Assembly (NCBI GenBank): GCA_027490055.1 | Contig: JAIXYV010000116.1 | Coordinates: 1 to 54,799, forward strand | DNA from: Bacteroidota bacterium | GTDB taxonomy: Bacteria; Bacteroidota; Bacteroidia; NS11-12g; UBA955 | Reading direction: 5' to 3' | DNA length: 54,799 nucleotides | Shown here: positions 10,133-18,474 of the stretch, one piece after another | Numbering within the stretch: the stretch's first letter is position 1 | Layout: the number at the start of each line of letters is the position of its first letter | Notes under the pieces: model-generated | The model's input: only the letters and a program-made list of their open reading frames with translations | Told to the model about the DNA's origin: nothing | Databases searched by the model: none | Made by a program: the position numbers and the translations under genes

Positions 10133-10711
10133 TTACTTACCCAGCATGCGCTCCACATACTTCCCAATAATATCGAATTCGATATTCACTGTATCCCCTG
10201 CCTTTAAATATTTAAAGACAGTGTGCTCGTAAGTATATGGAATAATCGCCACAGAGAATCGGCCTTTCTCGCTATCAACTACCGTTAAACTGGTACCATT
10301 GACAGTGATAGAGCCTTTTTTTACAGTGACGCCATTATTAGTATATGTGAAAAAATATTTCCAACTACCGTTTTCATCGCTTACAGATTCGCATACCGCG
10401 GTGCAATCGACATGCCCCTGAACGATGTGTCCATCAAATCTGCCATTGGCTGGCATGCATCTTTCCAGATTCACGAAATCGCCTATCTGCAATTTTCCGA
10501 GATTGGTTAAATCCATGGTTTCTTTAATGGCAGTTACCACGTGTTCATGACCATTAATGGCGACCACTGTGAGGCAAACCCCGTTATGCGCGACGCTTTG
10601 GTCGATTTTAAGTTCGTGACCAATTGGCGAAGCGATAGTAAAATGCACATTACTTAATTCGGGCACGATTGCCTTCACTTCACCCATACATTCAATGATT
10701 CCTGTAAACAC
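10133..10711 (-). CDS. ribE: riboflavin synthase, alpha subunit
   Basis: A 192-residue protein with the two tandem lumazine-binding repeats of riboflavin synthase. The first begins with the family signature MFTGIIE and holds NGVCLTV; the second begins near residue 98 (DGHIVQGHVD) and holds NGTSLTVV. It converts two 6,7-dimethyl-8-ribityllumazine molecules to riboflavin and its pyrimidine co-product, using the product of the ribH found at the other end of this window. The start is a GTG that lies exactly 4 bases after a TACCTTCG -7 box, so the message is probably leaderless. No FMN riboswitch is present upstream. Confidence 0.96.
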   Translation of the reverse strand: MFTGIIECMGEVKAIVPELSNVHFTIASPIGHELKIDQSVAHNGVCLTVVAINGHEHVVTAIKETMDLTNLGKLQIGDFVNLERCMPANGRFDGHIVQGHVDCTAVCESVSDENGSWKYFFTYTNNGVTVKKGSITVNGTSLTVVDSEKGRFSVAIIPYTYEHTVFKYLKAGDTVNIEFDIIGKYVERMLGK

Positions 10712-10723
10712 AGTGCGAAGGTA
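10712..10723 (-). promoter_or_regulatory. -7 box abutting the ribE start codon
   Basis: On the minus strand TACCTTCG (10716-10723) is followed by CACT and then the GTG start codon. With transcription expected to begin a few bases after the box, the start codon would be at or within a base or two of the transcript's 5' end. No clear TTTG is found 19 bases upstream. Confidence 0.6.
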
Positions 10724-10761
10724 AATGGAAATTATGGATTATTAAAATGACCTGTTGGCGC

Positions 10762-13311
10762 TTAGAACCTGGTCACTAATCTGACATTGATTCTTCGGCC
10801 TGTCAGGTAATTTGGCACCCCATAAGTGGTATTGCTAAAATCTTTCACCCACAAATACGAAATCACATTATTAATTTGAAGCAGGTTATAGACATCTACT
10901 CCAATCCACATTTGTTTGATGTGTTTGCTTTGCAGCTTGGTGGAGTCACCACCAATAATCACTTTACTGAAACCGATGTCTACCCTTTTATAGGAAGGAA
11001 TGGTATTGCCTTCTTTGTATCTGGCTTCACCACCCAGGTAGTAAGGCATACCAGAGCCAAAGTTCAGCATCAGGTGCATTCTATAATTTTTATTGGTTTT
11101 CAGTTCATCCTGGAACATGATGGAGGCACTGATTCTTCTATCTGTTGGTCGGCGCAGATTACCAGTCTCTACAGTAACACTATCGCTGTTGACATACGTA
11201 ATCTTCTCATCCGTTTTAAGCATGCTCAGAGTAAACCAGCTTTCAAGTCCTTTGATGAACTCGCCGTTAATACGGGCATCAAATCCACCAGCATAGCCGC
11301 GAGCAGAATTGGTAGCGTAGTAGCGAATTCTAACATTGTCGAGTACGTATGGCACCAGGTAATCCATGTCTTTGTAAAACAGTTCGGCACTGAGTTTAAA
11401 CGGTCGGCCATATTTCTTAAAACCGAATTCGACACCACTGACATAGTGTATACTTCGCTGCGCTTTAAGGGCAGTATTGACACGACCGCTGAAATCGCGC
11501 ATCTCGCGATAAAATGGCGCCTGGTAATAATACCCGAAAGCGCCTTTAATTAAGACATTCTTTTTAAGAGGAATGGTATCATTCTTATGTTTAACATTAA
11601 AGAATTTATTTGGCTCGAAGAAGAATTGAACGCGAGGAGAAATCAATGATTGTCCGTTTAGCTCCGAATACAGATATCTAACACCGCTTATTAAAGTGAT
11701 TTGATTGACGATACCGAAATTCTGGTGGTACTGAGCATAACCAGAGAGACGCTGGTTGTTGATGGTTGATTTTGAACGAACCTGTTCAGACAAAAATATA
11801 CCGGTATCATTAAAGCCAAATGGATTGATATTGTAATCTGATGAATCGCTGTACTTCCATTCTTTAAAAACATCATTGATATGTTCAATCTGGTATTTGA
11901 CACCATATAATAGTTTACCTGGGTGCGACAGATTATCAAGATCTCTGAAAGAGGAATTATTTAGTTTTTTCTTAAACCCATTGCGATTGCTAAAGCCTCT
12001 GAATTTGATGGCGCCGTTATGAGCAAAATTAATGACTGTAAAACTCAGATCATTGCGGGCATGATTGATAAAATAGCCGTAGCCAAGTAAGGCCCTTTCG
12101 TTACCAAAGCTACTTGAGCCAAGGTTATTATCAATTTCAGAGATTTCATATTTGCCCTGAATATCGTAGTGTTCACTTTCGACAGAAGAGAAGGCAGATG
12201 CCATAAACTTAAGTTCGACATCACGCTTGGCATGCACAAAAGACAAACCACCCATAACACTGCTATAGTCGACAATCTCCTGACCATCCATGCCAATCTT
12301 TAATTTCAGAGCACTTTGCAGAGTACCGAAAGTTGTTTCCTGATATTCTGGTTCAAAACGGTAACGGTTCTGCGCGTAGTTTAAGAGCAGCTCCATTCTG
12401 TTGTACCGGTTGAAGTGGTAGGTCATGAGCGATTGAAAATCACCAAATCTGGATTTATAGTTCCCTATAGCATCCAGAGAGTTTAACACATTTTTATTCC
12501 CTCTGTATCGCGCCCCTAATATATAGGTGAAGCGATTTGAGTCGCGGTACCCAATTCTGTGTTTCGCTTTTATCAAACCATCGACATACATCGAAGCGCC
12601 CAACAAGCCAATTTGCACACCAGAGCTTTGGCGCACCGGACTGCGGTAGTTGACATCCAGAACCGAAGATAATTTATCGCCGTATTTGGCTTCGAAGCCA
12701 CCAGCCGAGAACACCAGGTTGTTAACCATGTCTGGATTAACGAAACTCAAACCTTCCTGCTGACCGCTTCTGACCAGCTGAGGACGGTAAATTTCGAAAT
12801 CGTTGACATAGATAAGGTTCTCGTCGTAACTCCCGCCACGCACATTGTATTGCGAGCTGAGTTCATTATTCGAACTAACCCCTTGTAAGGTTTTAACAAA
12901 ATCCATGAAGTCGCCGCTCACACTCGGGCGCGAATTAAACGGCTTTAAAACAATGGTACTGGCCCTTGCAGAAGTAGCGCTAATCTTAGGATTGACACGT
13001 ATTATCTGCACAGAAGATTTGAGGATAATATCCAAAAGGTAATCCTCGTCGTTAAATATTTCAGGGATAACTGTAATATAGACGGTAAAATCAGGGTGCT
13101 CGAAGCGAAGACTATTGCGCTTGCCAGAGATGTATTGAATACGGTAGTTCCCAAGACTATCGCTGTAGCCGATTTCACCAGAGGCAGTATTGCTGATTTT
13201 AACCGAGTCTACAATATGAATAGAATCAGATAAGGTTCTGCCATATACATACGACTGCGATTTTGCAGAGTGAAACAGGAAGAGCGATATGATAAGCAGG
13301 CAATACCTCAA
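10762..13311 (-). CDS. TonB-dependent outer membrane receptor with carboxypeptidase-regulatory-like N-terminal domain
   Basis: An 849-residue protein. After a signal peptide (ending SAKSQ), residues about 20-100 form a CarboxypepD_reg-like beta-sandwich. Residues about 125-235 match a TonB plug domain (SGDFMDFVKTLQGVSSNNELSSQ, YNVRGGSYDENLIYVND, FSAGGFEAKYGDKLSSVLDV). The remainder has the alternating, aromatic-rich pattern of a 22-strand barrel ending in ...RRINVRLVTRF, with the C-terminal Phe usual for outer membrane barrels. It should import a substrate using TonB energy. No SusD partner is adjacent, so it is not a typical polysaccharide locus. It lies 36 bases downstream of rpe and could be cotranscribed with it. 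The substrate is unknown. Confidence 0.92.
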   Translation of the reverse strand: MRYCLLIISLFLFHSAKSQSYVYGRTLSDSIHIVDSVKISNTASGEIGYSDSLGNYRIQYISGKRNSLRFEHPDFTVYITVIPEIFNDEDYLLDIILKSSVQIIRVNPKISATSARASTIVLKPFNSRPSVSGDFMDFVKTLQGVSSNNELSSQYNVRGGSYDENLIYVNDFEIYRPQLVRSGQQEGLSFVNPDMVNNLVFSAGGFEAKYGDKLSSVLDVNYRSPVRQSSGVQIGLLGASMYVDGLIKAKHRIGYRDSNRFTYILGARYRGNKNVLNSLDAIGNYKSRFGDFQSLMTYHFNRYNRMELLLNYAQNRYRFEPEYQETTFGTLQSALKLKIGMDGQEIVDYSSVMGGLSFVHAKRDVELKFMASAFSSVESEHYDIQGKYEISEIDNNLGSSSFGNERALLGYGYFINHARNDLSFTVINFAHNGAIKFRGFSNRNGFKKKLNNSSFRDLDNLSHPGKLLYGVKYQIEHINDVFKEWKYSDSSDYNINPFGFNDTGIFLSEQVRSKSTINNQRLSGYAQYHQNFGIVNQITLISGVRYLYSELNGQSLISPRVQFFFEPNKFFNVKHKNDTIPLKKNVLIKGAFGYYYQAPFYREMRDFSGRVNTALKAQRSIHYVSGVEFGFKKYGRPFKLSAELFYKDMDYLVPYVLDNVRIRYYATNSARGYAGGFDARINGEFIKGLESWFTLSMLKTDEKITYVNSDSVTVETGNLRRPTDRRISASIMFQDELKTNKNYRMHLMLNFGSGMPYYLGGEARYKEGNTIPSYKRVDIGFSKVIIGGDSTKLQSKHIKQMWIGVDVYNLLQINNVISYLWVKDFSNTTYGVPNYLTGRRINVRLVTRF

Positions 13312-13347
13312 AAATTGATTTGCAGGTTTAACGGATGATGGTCCTGA

Positions 13348-13995
13348 TTATTGCTTAAGCGCCGTAATTGTGTCAGAAGGATTACTTGCAGAGAAGACAG
13401 TATTGCCAGCAACCAGCACAGTAGCACCGGTATCGATAAGTTTTTTGTAGTTAGCGAGTGTCACGCCACCATCAATTTCAATTTCGAAACTGACGCCTAA
13501 ACGCGCCTGCATATTTTTTAGTTGCTCTATCTTTCTATAGGTATTCTCTATAAACGACTGACCTCCAAAACCTGGGTTAACGCTCATCAGACATACCAGA
13601 TCCATATCACCGGCAACGTCTTCGAGGTTAAGCACATTGGTGTGAGGATTAACCGCCACACCTGATTTCATTCCAGCGGCTTTGATAGCTTGCAAACTGC
13701 GGTGCAGGTGAGTACAGGCTTCGATATGCACAGAAAGCACATGCGCACCAGCTTCAGCAAAACGCGTGATATAACGGTCAGGATCCACAATCATCAAATG
13801 CACATCCAAAGGTTTGGTAGCGTGTTTTTTGAGACTTTGCATCACCGGAAAACCGAATGACATATTAGGCACAAACACACCATCCATGATATCGACGTGA
13901 AACCAGTCGGCAGCACTATTATTAATCATTTCGATATCGCGCTGCAGATTACCAAAATCAGCAGAGAGAACACTTGGAGCTATTTTATGAGACAT
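13348..13995 (-). CDS. rpe: ribulose-phosphate 3-epimerase
   Basis: A 215-residue TIM-barrel enzyme of the pentose phosphate pathway that interconverts ribulose 5-phosphate and xylulose 5-phosphate. Family signatures are APSVLSADF at residues 6-14, HVDIMDGVFVPNMSFG (metal-binding His and the catalytic Asp) near 33-48, HLMIVDPD near 66-73, the MSVNPGFGGQSF loop near 138-149 and EIDGGV near 172-177. The length is typical. The ATG lies 4 bases after TATCTTCG. Confidence 0.97.
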   Translation of the reverse strand: MSHKIAPSVLSADFGNLQRDIEMINNSAADWFHVDIMDGVFVPNMSFGFPVMQSLKKHATKPLDVHLMIVDPDRYITRFAEAGAHVLSVHIEACTHLHRSLQAIKAAGMKSGVAVNPHTNVLNLEDVAGDMDLVCLMSVNPGFGGQSFIENTYRKIEQLKNMQARLGVSFEIEIDGGVTLANYKKLIDTGATVLVAGNTVFSASNPSDTITALKQ

Positions 13996-14007
13996 GCCGC
14001 GAAGATA
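13996..14007 (-). promoter_or_regulatory. -7 box abutting the rpe start codon
   Basis: On the minus strand TATCTTCG (14000-14007), then CGGC, then ATG. The same box-N4-start arrangement is seen at ribE, dedA, the thioesterase and aspS. It implies a leaderless transcript. Confidence 0.6.
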
Positions 14008-14098
14008 ATACTGAATCCTGAAATTTAAACTATCGAAATTACGGGGCTATGCCTCCCCTTGTTTTATTAAAAATTAGTATCTTCGCAAAAAATTTACC

Positions 14099-15793
14099 AT
14101 GCGTTTACTACTTGTATTAATCATGAGTCTCTCTTTCACCCAATTGATGGGACAGAAGGAAGAAGAGGTAACAGCCAGAATGAAATCAGATATCAGCTAT
14201 CTGGCCAGCGATATGTTGGAAGGCCGTTTAACAGGCTCGATTGGCGAAAGCAAATCGTCACTATATATAGCAGACGAATTCAGAAAGTATAAACTGACAC
14301 CAAAGGGCAACGACTCAGGTTCGTATTTACAGAACTTCAGTATTGTTAGATTGAGAATCAACCAAACCAATTCCTATTTCTTATGGACTGAAGAGAATAT
14401 GCTGATGAATGGCTTCAAGCCAAAGAGCGGCGATTTCTATCCAATGCCACAGAGTTGCAACAAAGACAGTCTGGGTAAAACACCAGTCTTCCAGGCAGGC
14501 TATGGCATAGTAGCACCAGAGCTCAACCACAACGACTATGCAGATACCAACGGCATCAGAGGAAAAGTATTTGTAATCAAATTAGGTAGCCCCGAAGCGG
14601 GAGTTGCTCACGGTAAATACGAAGCCTACGAAGGCATGAATTACAAAGTTGACCTGGCAGTAAAAATGGGTGCCAGAGCTGTTGTATTTGTAATCGTTGA
14701 TTCTGCAATTGAAGCCCCTAAAGGCAAACTCGACCGAAATGTGAAGCCCCGCTCAATTCCGGTAGTATTCGCAGCCAAAGAAGCGCAATCAATTTTAAAA
14801 GCAAAAGACATTACCTTCTCTGTAAACATCCTGCAAGTAAATGCCACTGCTCATAATGTGATAGGCTTTATCAATAATAAAAAAGCTAAAACGATTGTCA
14901 TCGGCGCGCATCAGGACCATCTGGGCTATAACGAATTTGGCGGCAGCAGATACACTGGTGGTGGCGAGATTCACAATGGTGCTGATGACAATGCCAGTGG
15001 TGTTGCCATGATGTTGGAACTAATGAGAGAAATTAAAAAGAACAAAAAACTGAGAAAGAATAATTACCTGTTTATCGCGTTCAGTGGCGAAGAGCAAGGT
15101 TTATTAGGCAGTAATTACTTCGTTAAAAATCCGACTATAGATGTTAAGAGCATTCAATACATGTTGAATTTCGACATGGTTGGCAGACTCGATTCAACAA
15201 AGAAAGCTTTAATGATATATGGTGTTGGAACCAGTCCGGTTTGGAAAACGGCTTTAACTAAACTCAAAACCGATTCAACTGAAATCAGAATCAAAACGAC
15301 TGAGAGTGGTACAGGTGCATCCGACCACACCAATTTCTACTACGAAAACAAACCTGTATTGCATTTCTTCACCGGTCAGCATTACGACTACCACATGCCG
15401 TCTGACGACGAGAAATTGATCAACTACCATGGTATGTACCAGGTATTGGGTGTCACCATGCAGATGATTAAAGCAGTCAACAAAACCAAGGATTTCCCTT
15501 TCACCACTACTAAAAGTGAAGAAAGTGAAAAGATGACTTTCAAAGTTACTTTAGGCATTATGCCAGATTATGTATTTGATGGCACTGGCGTAAGAATCGA
15601 TGGCGTTAATCAAGGCAAACCTGCTGCTAATGCAGGCTTATTAAAAGGTGATATCATTTTAAAACTGGGCGATTTCCAGATTTCAAGCATGCAGGATTAC
15701 ATGAAAGCTTTGGGTAAATTCAGCAAAGGACAAACAACAACCATTAAAATAAAAAGAGGCGACAAAGAAATTGACTTACCTCTAACCTTCTAA
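14099..15793 (+). CDS. M28-family zinc aminopeptidase with PA and PDZ domains
   Basis: A 564-residue secreted peptidase with a signal peptide ending near LMGQ (residue 19). A protease-associated insert spans about 110-240. The catalytic M28 core follows, with metal ligands recognisable in order: His271 in GAHQDHLGY, Asp in HNGADDNASG (about 300), the Glu pair in FSGEEQGLLG, Asp in NFDMVGRL, and a late His in the HYDYHMPSD region. The final ~90 residues form a PDZ domain (GVRIDGVNQGKPAANAGLL, then GDIILKLGDFQI). It should trim N-terminal residues from peptides in the periplasm or outside the cell. A TATCTTCG box lies 13 bases before the ATG. The next gene, metF, begins 5 bases after the stop. 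Confidence 0.93.
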   Translation: MRLLLVLIMSLSFTQLMGQKEEEVTARMKSDISYLASDMLEGRLTGSIGESKSSLYIADEFRKYKLTPKGNDSGSYLQNFSIVRLRINQTNSYFLWTEENMLMNGFKPKSGDFYPMPQSCNKDSLGKTPVFQAGYGIVAPELNHNDYADTNGIRGKVFVIKLGSPEAGVAHGKYEAYEGMNYKVDLAVKMGARAVVFVIVDSAIEAPKGKLDRNVKPRSIPVVFAAKEAQSILKAKDITFSVNILQVNATAHNVIGFINNKKAKTIVIGAHQDHLGYNEFGGSRYTGGGEIHNGADDNASGVAMMLELMREIKKNKKLRKNNYLFIAFSGEEQGLLGSNYFVKNPTIDVKSIQYMLNFDMVGRLDSTKKALMIYGVGTSPVWKTALTKLKTDSTEIRIKTTESGTGASDHTNFYYENKPVLHFFTGQHYDYHMPSDDEKLINYHGMYQVLGVTMQMIKAVNKTKDFPFTTTKSEESEKMTFKVTLGIMPDYVFDGTGVRIDGVNQGKPAANAGLLKGDIILKLGDFQISSMQDYMKALGKFSKGQTTTIKIKRGDKEIDLPLTF

Positions 15794-15798
15794 AATCA

Positions 15799-16752
15799 AT
15801 GAAAATAACAGACCACATAAAAGGCGCCAACAAAACCCTTTTTTCTTTTGAAATACTTCCACCTTTGAAAGGTGACAGCATCGATAGCATTTACCATGGC
15901 ATAGATCCATTAATGGAATTTAAGCCATCGTTTATTGATGTAACTTACCACAGAGAAGACTATGTAGAAAAGAAAAGAGCAGACGGTTCATTTGTAAAAG
16001 TAGCGACCAAGAAAAGACCAGGTACTGTTGCTATATGTGCAGCCATCATGCATAAATACAACATCGATGCAGTGCCACATATCATCTGCGGCGGTTTTAC
16101 AAAAGAAGATACTGAGAATGCTTTAATCGACTTAAACTTTTTAGGCATAGACAATGTGCTGGCATTAAGAGGTGATAACGCTAAGAATGATAATATTTTC
16201 AAACCAGAAGAAAATGGCAATAACAATTCTTTGGATTTAATTCATCAGATAAAAAACATGAACAGTGGCATTTATCTGGATGAGGAATTATCGAATGCTA
16301 ATATTACCAATTTCTGTATCGGTGCAGCAGGTTATCCTGAGAAACACCACGACGCTCCTAACCTGAAAACAGATTTAAAATTCTTAAAAAGAAAAGTAGA
16401 AGCTGGTGCTGAGTTTATCGTCACTCAAATGTTTTTTGACAATTCTAAATACTTCGAATTTGTTGAAAGATGCAGAGAAGCAGATATCCATGTGCCAATT
16501 ATTCCAGGCATAAAACCATTGACAACTAAATCGCAGTTAACTTTATTATCTAAATTGTTCCATATCGATTTACCAGATACTTTAACAGATGAAGTTGAGC
16601 ATGCTAAAACGGCTGATGCCGTGAAGCAGATTGGGATTAACTGGGCCGCAGAACAATGCAAAGAATTGATTAAAGCTAAAGTGCCTGTATTGCATTTTTA
16701 CACCATGGGTAAGAGTGAGGCCACTAAACAAATCTGTGAAAAGATTTTTTAA
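15799..16752 (+). CDS. metF: 5,10-methylenetetrahydrofolate reductase
   Basis: A 317-residue FAD-dependent TIM-barrel enzyme that reduces methylene-THF to methyl-THF for methionine synthesis. Typical segments are LFSFEILPP (residues 15-23) at the start, FIDVTYHRED with the folate-binding region, VPHIICGGF, NVLALRGDNA, FCIGAAGYPEKH and FIVTQMFFDN. The length fits the MetF family. It directly follows the M28 peptidase gene (5-base gap) and precedes rsgA (9-base gap), so the three probably share a transcript. Confidence 0.96.
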   Translation: MKITDHIKGANKTLFSFEILPPLKGDSIDSIYHGIDPLMEFKPSFIDVTYHREDYVEKKRADGSFVKVATKKRPGTVAICAAIMHKYNIDAVPHIICGGFTKEDTENALIDLNFLGIDNVLALRGDNAKNDNIFKPEENGNNNSLDLIHQIKNMNSGIYLDEELSNANITNFCIGAAGYPEKHHDAPNLKTDLKFLKRKVEAGAEFIVTQMFFDNSKYFEFVERCREADIHVPIIPGIKPLTTKSQLTLLSKLFHIDLPDTLTDEVEHAKTADAVKQIGINWAAEQCKELIKAKVPVLHFYTMGKSEATKQICEKIF

Positions 16753-16761
16753 TACAAACTA

Positions 16762-17694
16762 TTGAAAGGTATCGTCATCAAATCGACCGGCAGCTGGTAT
16801 AAGATCAGGCAGGAAGACAATAGTATTCTGGAGGCCCGTATAAAGGGCAAAATTAGATTAAAGGAACTCGACACCACTAATCCGGTAGCGGTTGGCGACA
16901 CGGTCGACTATGAATACGAAAGCAGTGGCGATGTTACCAATGGCGTTATAACCGCGATAGAAAAACGACGCAACTACATCATCAGAAAAAGTAATAAGTT
17001 GAGCAAGCAGGGGCAAATCATTGCCGCTAACCTCGACATGGCTTTGCTGGTGGTTACCTTAACTTCCCCTAAAACATCACTTGGATTTATTGATCGTTTT
17101 TTAGTAATGGCGGGGGCTTATCATATTCCAGTGACACTGGTGTTTAATAAATGTGATTTGTATGACACCGACGAGCAGGAGTATTTCGATTACTTGAAGA
17201 TGTTGTATGAGCATTTAGGTTATCCATGTATCTTATGTTCCATTTACGATAGTAATTTTGCACCGCAGAAGCAATTGTTGCCTGTTATTGAGAACAAAAA
17301 AGTTTTAATCAGCGGACATTCTGGTGTAGGCAAATCCAGTATTTTGAATGAGTTGATGCCAGATGCCGCGCAGAAGGTAGATAAGATCAGCGATCAGCAT
17401 TCGAAAGGCAAGCACACCACCACCTTTGCGGAGATGTTTTATTTAAATGATACCACAGCGATAATAGACACCCCTGGAATCAGAGACTTTGGTATTATTG
17501 ATATTGCAGAAACAGAGATTGGACATTATTTCCCAGAGATTCGTCAGTTAATGAAATCGTGCAAGTTTAACGACTGCAAGCACTTTAACGAACCTGAGTG
17601 CGCTGTGATAAAAGCATTTGAAGAAGCCAGAATGGCGCCAGAGCGTTATTTATCGTATCTGAGTATCCTGCAGAATCAGGACATCTACGACTAG
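16762..17694 (+). CDS. rsgA: ribosome small-subunit biogenesis GTPase RsgA
   Basis: A 310-residue circularly permuted GTPase. An OB-fold spans about residues 1-70 (MKGIVIKSTGSWYKI is the family start). The G4 motif NKCDLYD (about 130) precedes the G1 P-loop SGHSGVGKSSILNEL (about 184-198), and the G3 motif DTPGIRDF lies near 240. The C-terminal zinc site is KSCKFNDCKHFNEPEC. It helps mature the 30S subunit and hydrolyses GTP on the ribosome. The start codon is TTG, chosen because the N-terminus then matches the family; no ATG is nearby. Confidence 0.96.
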   Translation: MKGIVIKSTGSWYKIRQEDNSILEARIKGKIRLKELDTTNPVAVGDTVDYEYESSGDVTNGVITAIEKRRNYIIRKSNKLSKQGQIIAANLDMALLVVTLTSPKTSLGFIDRFLVMAGAYHIPVTLVFNKCDLYDTDEQEYFDYLKMLYEHLGYPCILCSIYDSNFAPQKQLLPVIENKKVLISGHSGVGKSSILNELMPDAAQKVDKISDQHSKGKHTTTFAEMFYLNDTTAIIDTPGIRDFGIIDIAETEIGHYFPEIRQLMKSCKFNDCKHFNEPECAVIKAFEEARMAPERYLSYLSILQNQDIYD

Positions 17695-17703
17695 CACTCA
17701 TAA

Positions 17704-17847
17704 AGCACAAATTCAAAAAACAAAATTAAAGCTATCCTGAAGAACCCTGATTATCTATATCTGAAGCAGGGCAGCAACTATTTAAAAACTTTATACAGGA
17801 GTGCTTTATTTACACTTGAACATGAAGCATTAGCAGAACATTCATGA
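17704..17847 (+). other. open frame without a start codon, possible gene remnant
   Basis: After the TAA at 17701 this frame stays open for 47 codons to a TGA at 17845. The peptide (with NPDYLYLKQGSNYLKTLY) has a natural-looking composition but there is no ATG, GTG or usable start. It could be the tail of a decayed gene or chance. The same interval has a 9-base complementary pair (ATAAAGCAC at 17700-17708 with GTGCTTTAT at 17801-17809). Confidence 0.2.
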
Positions 17848-17896
17848 TAGGTGTCGGAATAGTAGAAAGATTAAAAATCACAATCCCGTTTATCGT

Positions 17897-18019
17897 TTAG
17901 AAGCCGCAGTTACAGCCTTTCTTTTGTTTACCTCCCCCCATGCGTTTACTGCCTCCGCAGGAACTAAGGGAGATTGACAAGAAGAGGAACACTGTGCTAA
18001 AAATAATCAACTTTTTCAT
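17897..18019 (-). CDS. micro-lipoprotein A, 40 residues
   Basis: A small gene easily missed by length cut-offs. The 40-residue product starts MKKLIIFSTVFLFLS and reaches a lipobox (SLSSCGG) with the lipidated Cys at residue 22. The mature peptide is only about 19 residues and ends GCNCGF. A TATCTTTG -7 box lies on the minus strand at 18027-18034, with a TTTC at the -33 position (19-base spacer), so expression is plausible. It is a paralogue of the 39-residue lipoprotein at 18141-18260 (shared C-GG-x-[KR], GKQ and terminal C-x3-F). It should sit in the periplasm-facing or outer membrane leaflet; its function is unknown. Confidence 0.65.
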   Translation of the reverse strand: MKKLIIFSTVFLFLSISLSSCGGSKRMGGGKQKKGCNCGF

Positions 18020-18066
18020 TACTAGACAAAGATAAGAGAAAAAAACGGGGTTTGAAAAAAACGACC

Positions 18067-18125
18067 ACCTTCCAGGTCTTAGACCTGGAAGGTCTAAGAC
18101 CTGGAAGGTCTAAGACCTGGAAGGT
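18067..18125. repeat. palindromic repeat array (ACCTTCCAGGTC family)
   Basis: One full palindrome (accttccaggtc-tta-gacctggaaggt) is extended by two further copies of the unit gacctggaaggtctaa, giving a 16-base period over 59 bases. The same palindrome recurs at 37600, 40367 and 40770, and in flipped arm order at 18294. It lies between the two micro-lipoprotein genes and could fold into alternative hairpins in either transcript. Confidence 0.9.
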
Positions 18126-18140
18126 TAAAAAAAACAAGGA

Positions 18141-18260
18141 TCAAAAATTCGAAGCGCAACTGCGGTTATGTTGTTTACCTGAGGCTAATCTTGCGCCGCC
18201 ACAAGCGCTGAGGGACATTAACATGACCACCAGTAACAAGACTTTTATTGGAGTTTTCAT
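18141..18260 (-). CDS. micro-lipoprotein B, 39 residues
   Basis: The product starts MKTPIKVLLLVVML and has a lipobox SLSACGG with the lipidated Cys at residue 20, leaving a mature peptide of 20 residues (GGARLASGKQHNRSCASNF after the Cys). An upstream in-frame ATG at 18368 would add 36 residues encoded by the palindrome at 18294-18329 and would spoil the signal peptide, so I chose 18260. It is similar to micro-lipoprotein A in length, lipobox and the GKQ...C...F tail. Upstream, TTCAACCCC resembles the corresponding stretch before lipoprotein A. The function is unknown. Confidence 0.65.
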   Translation of the reverse strand: MKTPIKVLLLVVMLMSLSACGGARLASGKQHNRSCASNF

Positions 18261-18293
18261 ATTAGAGTAACGGAGTTTGGGGTTGAAAAATTG

Positions 18294-18329
18294 CCTGCAC
18301 CTGGAAGGTCTAGACCTTCCAGGTGCAGG
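18294..18329. repeat. palindromic repeat, flipped arm order
   Basis: A perfect inverted repeat: cctgcacctggaaggtc, TA, gaccttccaggtgcagg. It uses the same 11-base arm as the other palindromes (accttccaggt) but with the arms exchanged, as if formed by two elements meeting head to head. It lies upstream of micro-lipoprotein B. Confidence 0.9.
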
Positions 18330-18462
18330 ATGAGAAATCCAATTCATAAAGTAAAATCCCTCCTTCAAAAAATATTCTCCCTGCTCGTTGAAAGAACTGC
18401 TTCAAAAGTTCTTTTTGCTGAGGATGTACTACTTTAAATTAGAAGTTTTCATTACTTGTCTT

Positions 18463-18474
18463 TACTTTTGCGGC
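18463..18474 (+). promoter_or_regulatory. -7 box abutting the dedA start codon
   Basis: TACTTTTG (18463-18470), then CGGC, then ATG at 18475. It is the same box-N4-start pattern as at rpe and the thioesterase, which share the CGGC spacer. Confidence 0.6.

Noticed and set aside
18067-18125. Possible miniature CRISPR array
   Set aside because: The 16-base period consists of direct copies of a palindromic unit with no unique spacers, and there are no cas genes in the window.
18052-18270. 72-codon plus-strand frame containing LRPGRSKTWKV
   Set aside because: The frame is produced by the palindromic array read as codons; it opposes the micro-lipoprotein B gene and has no protein-like N-terminus.
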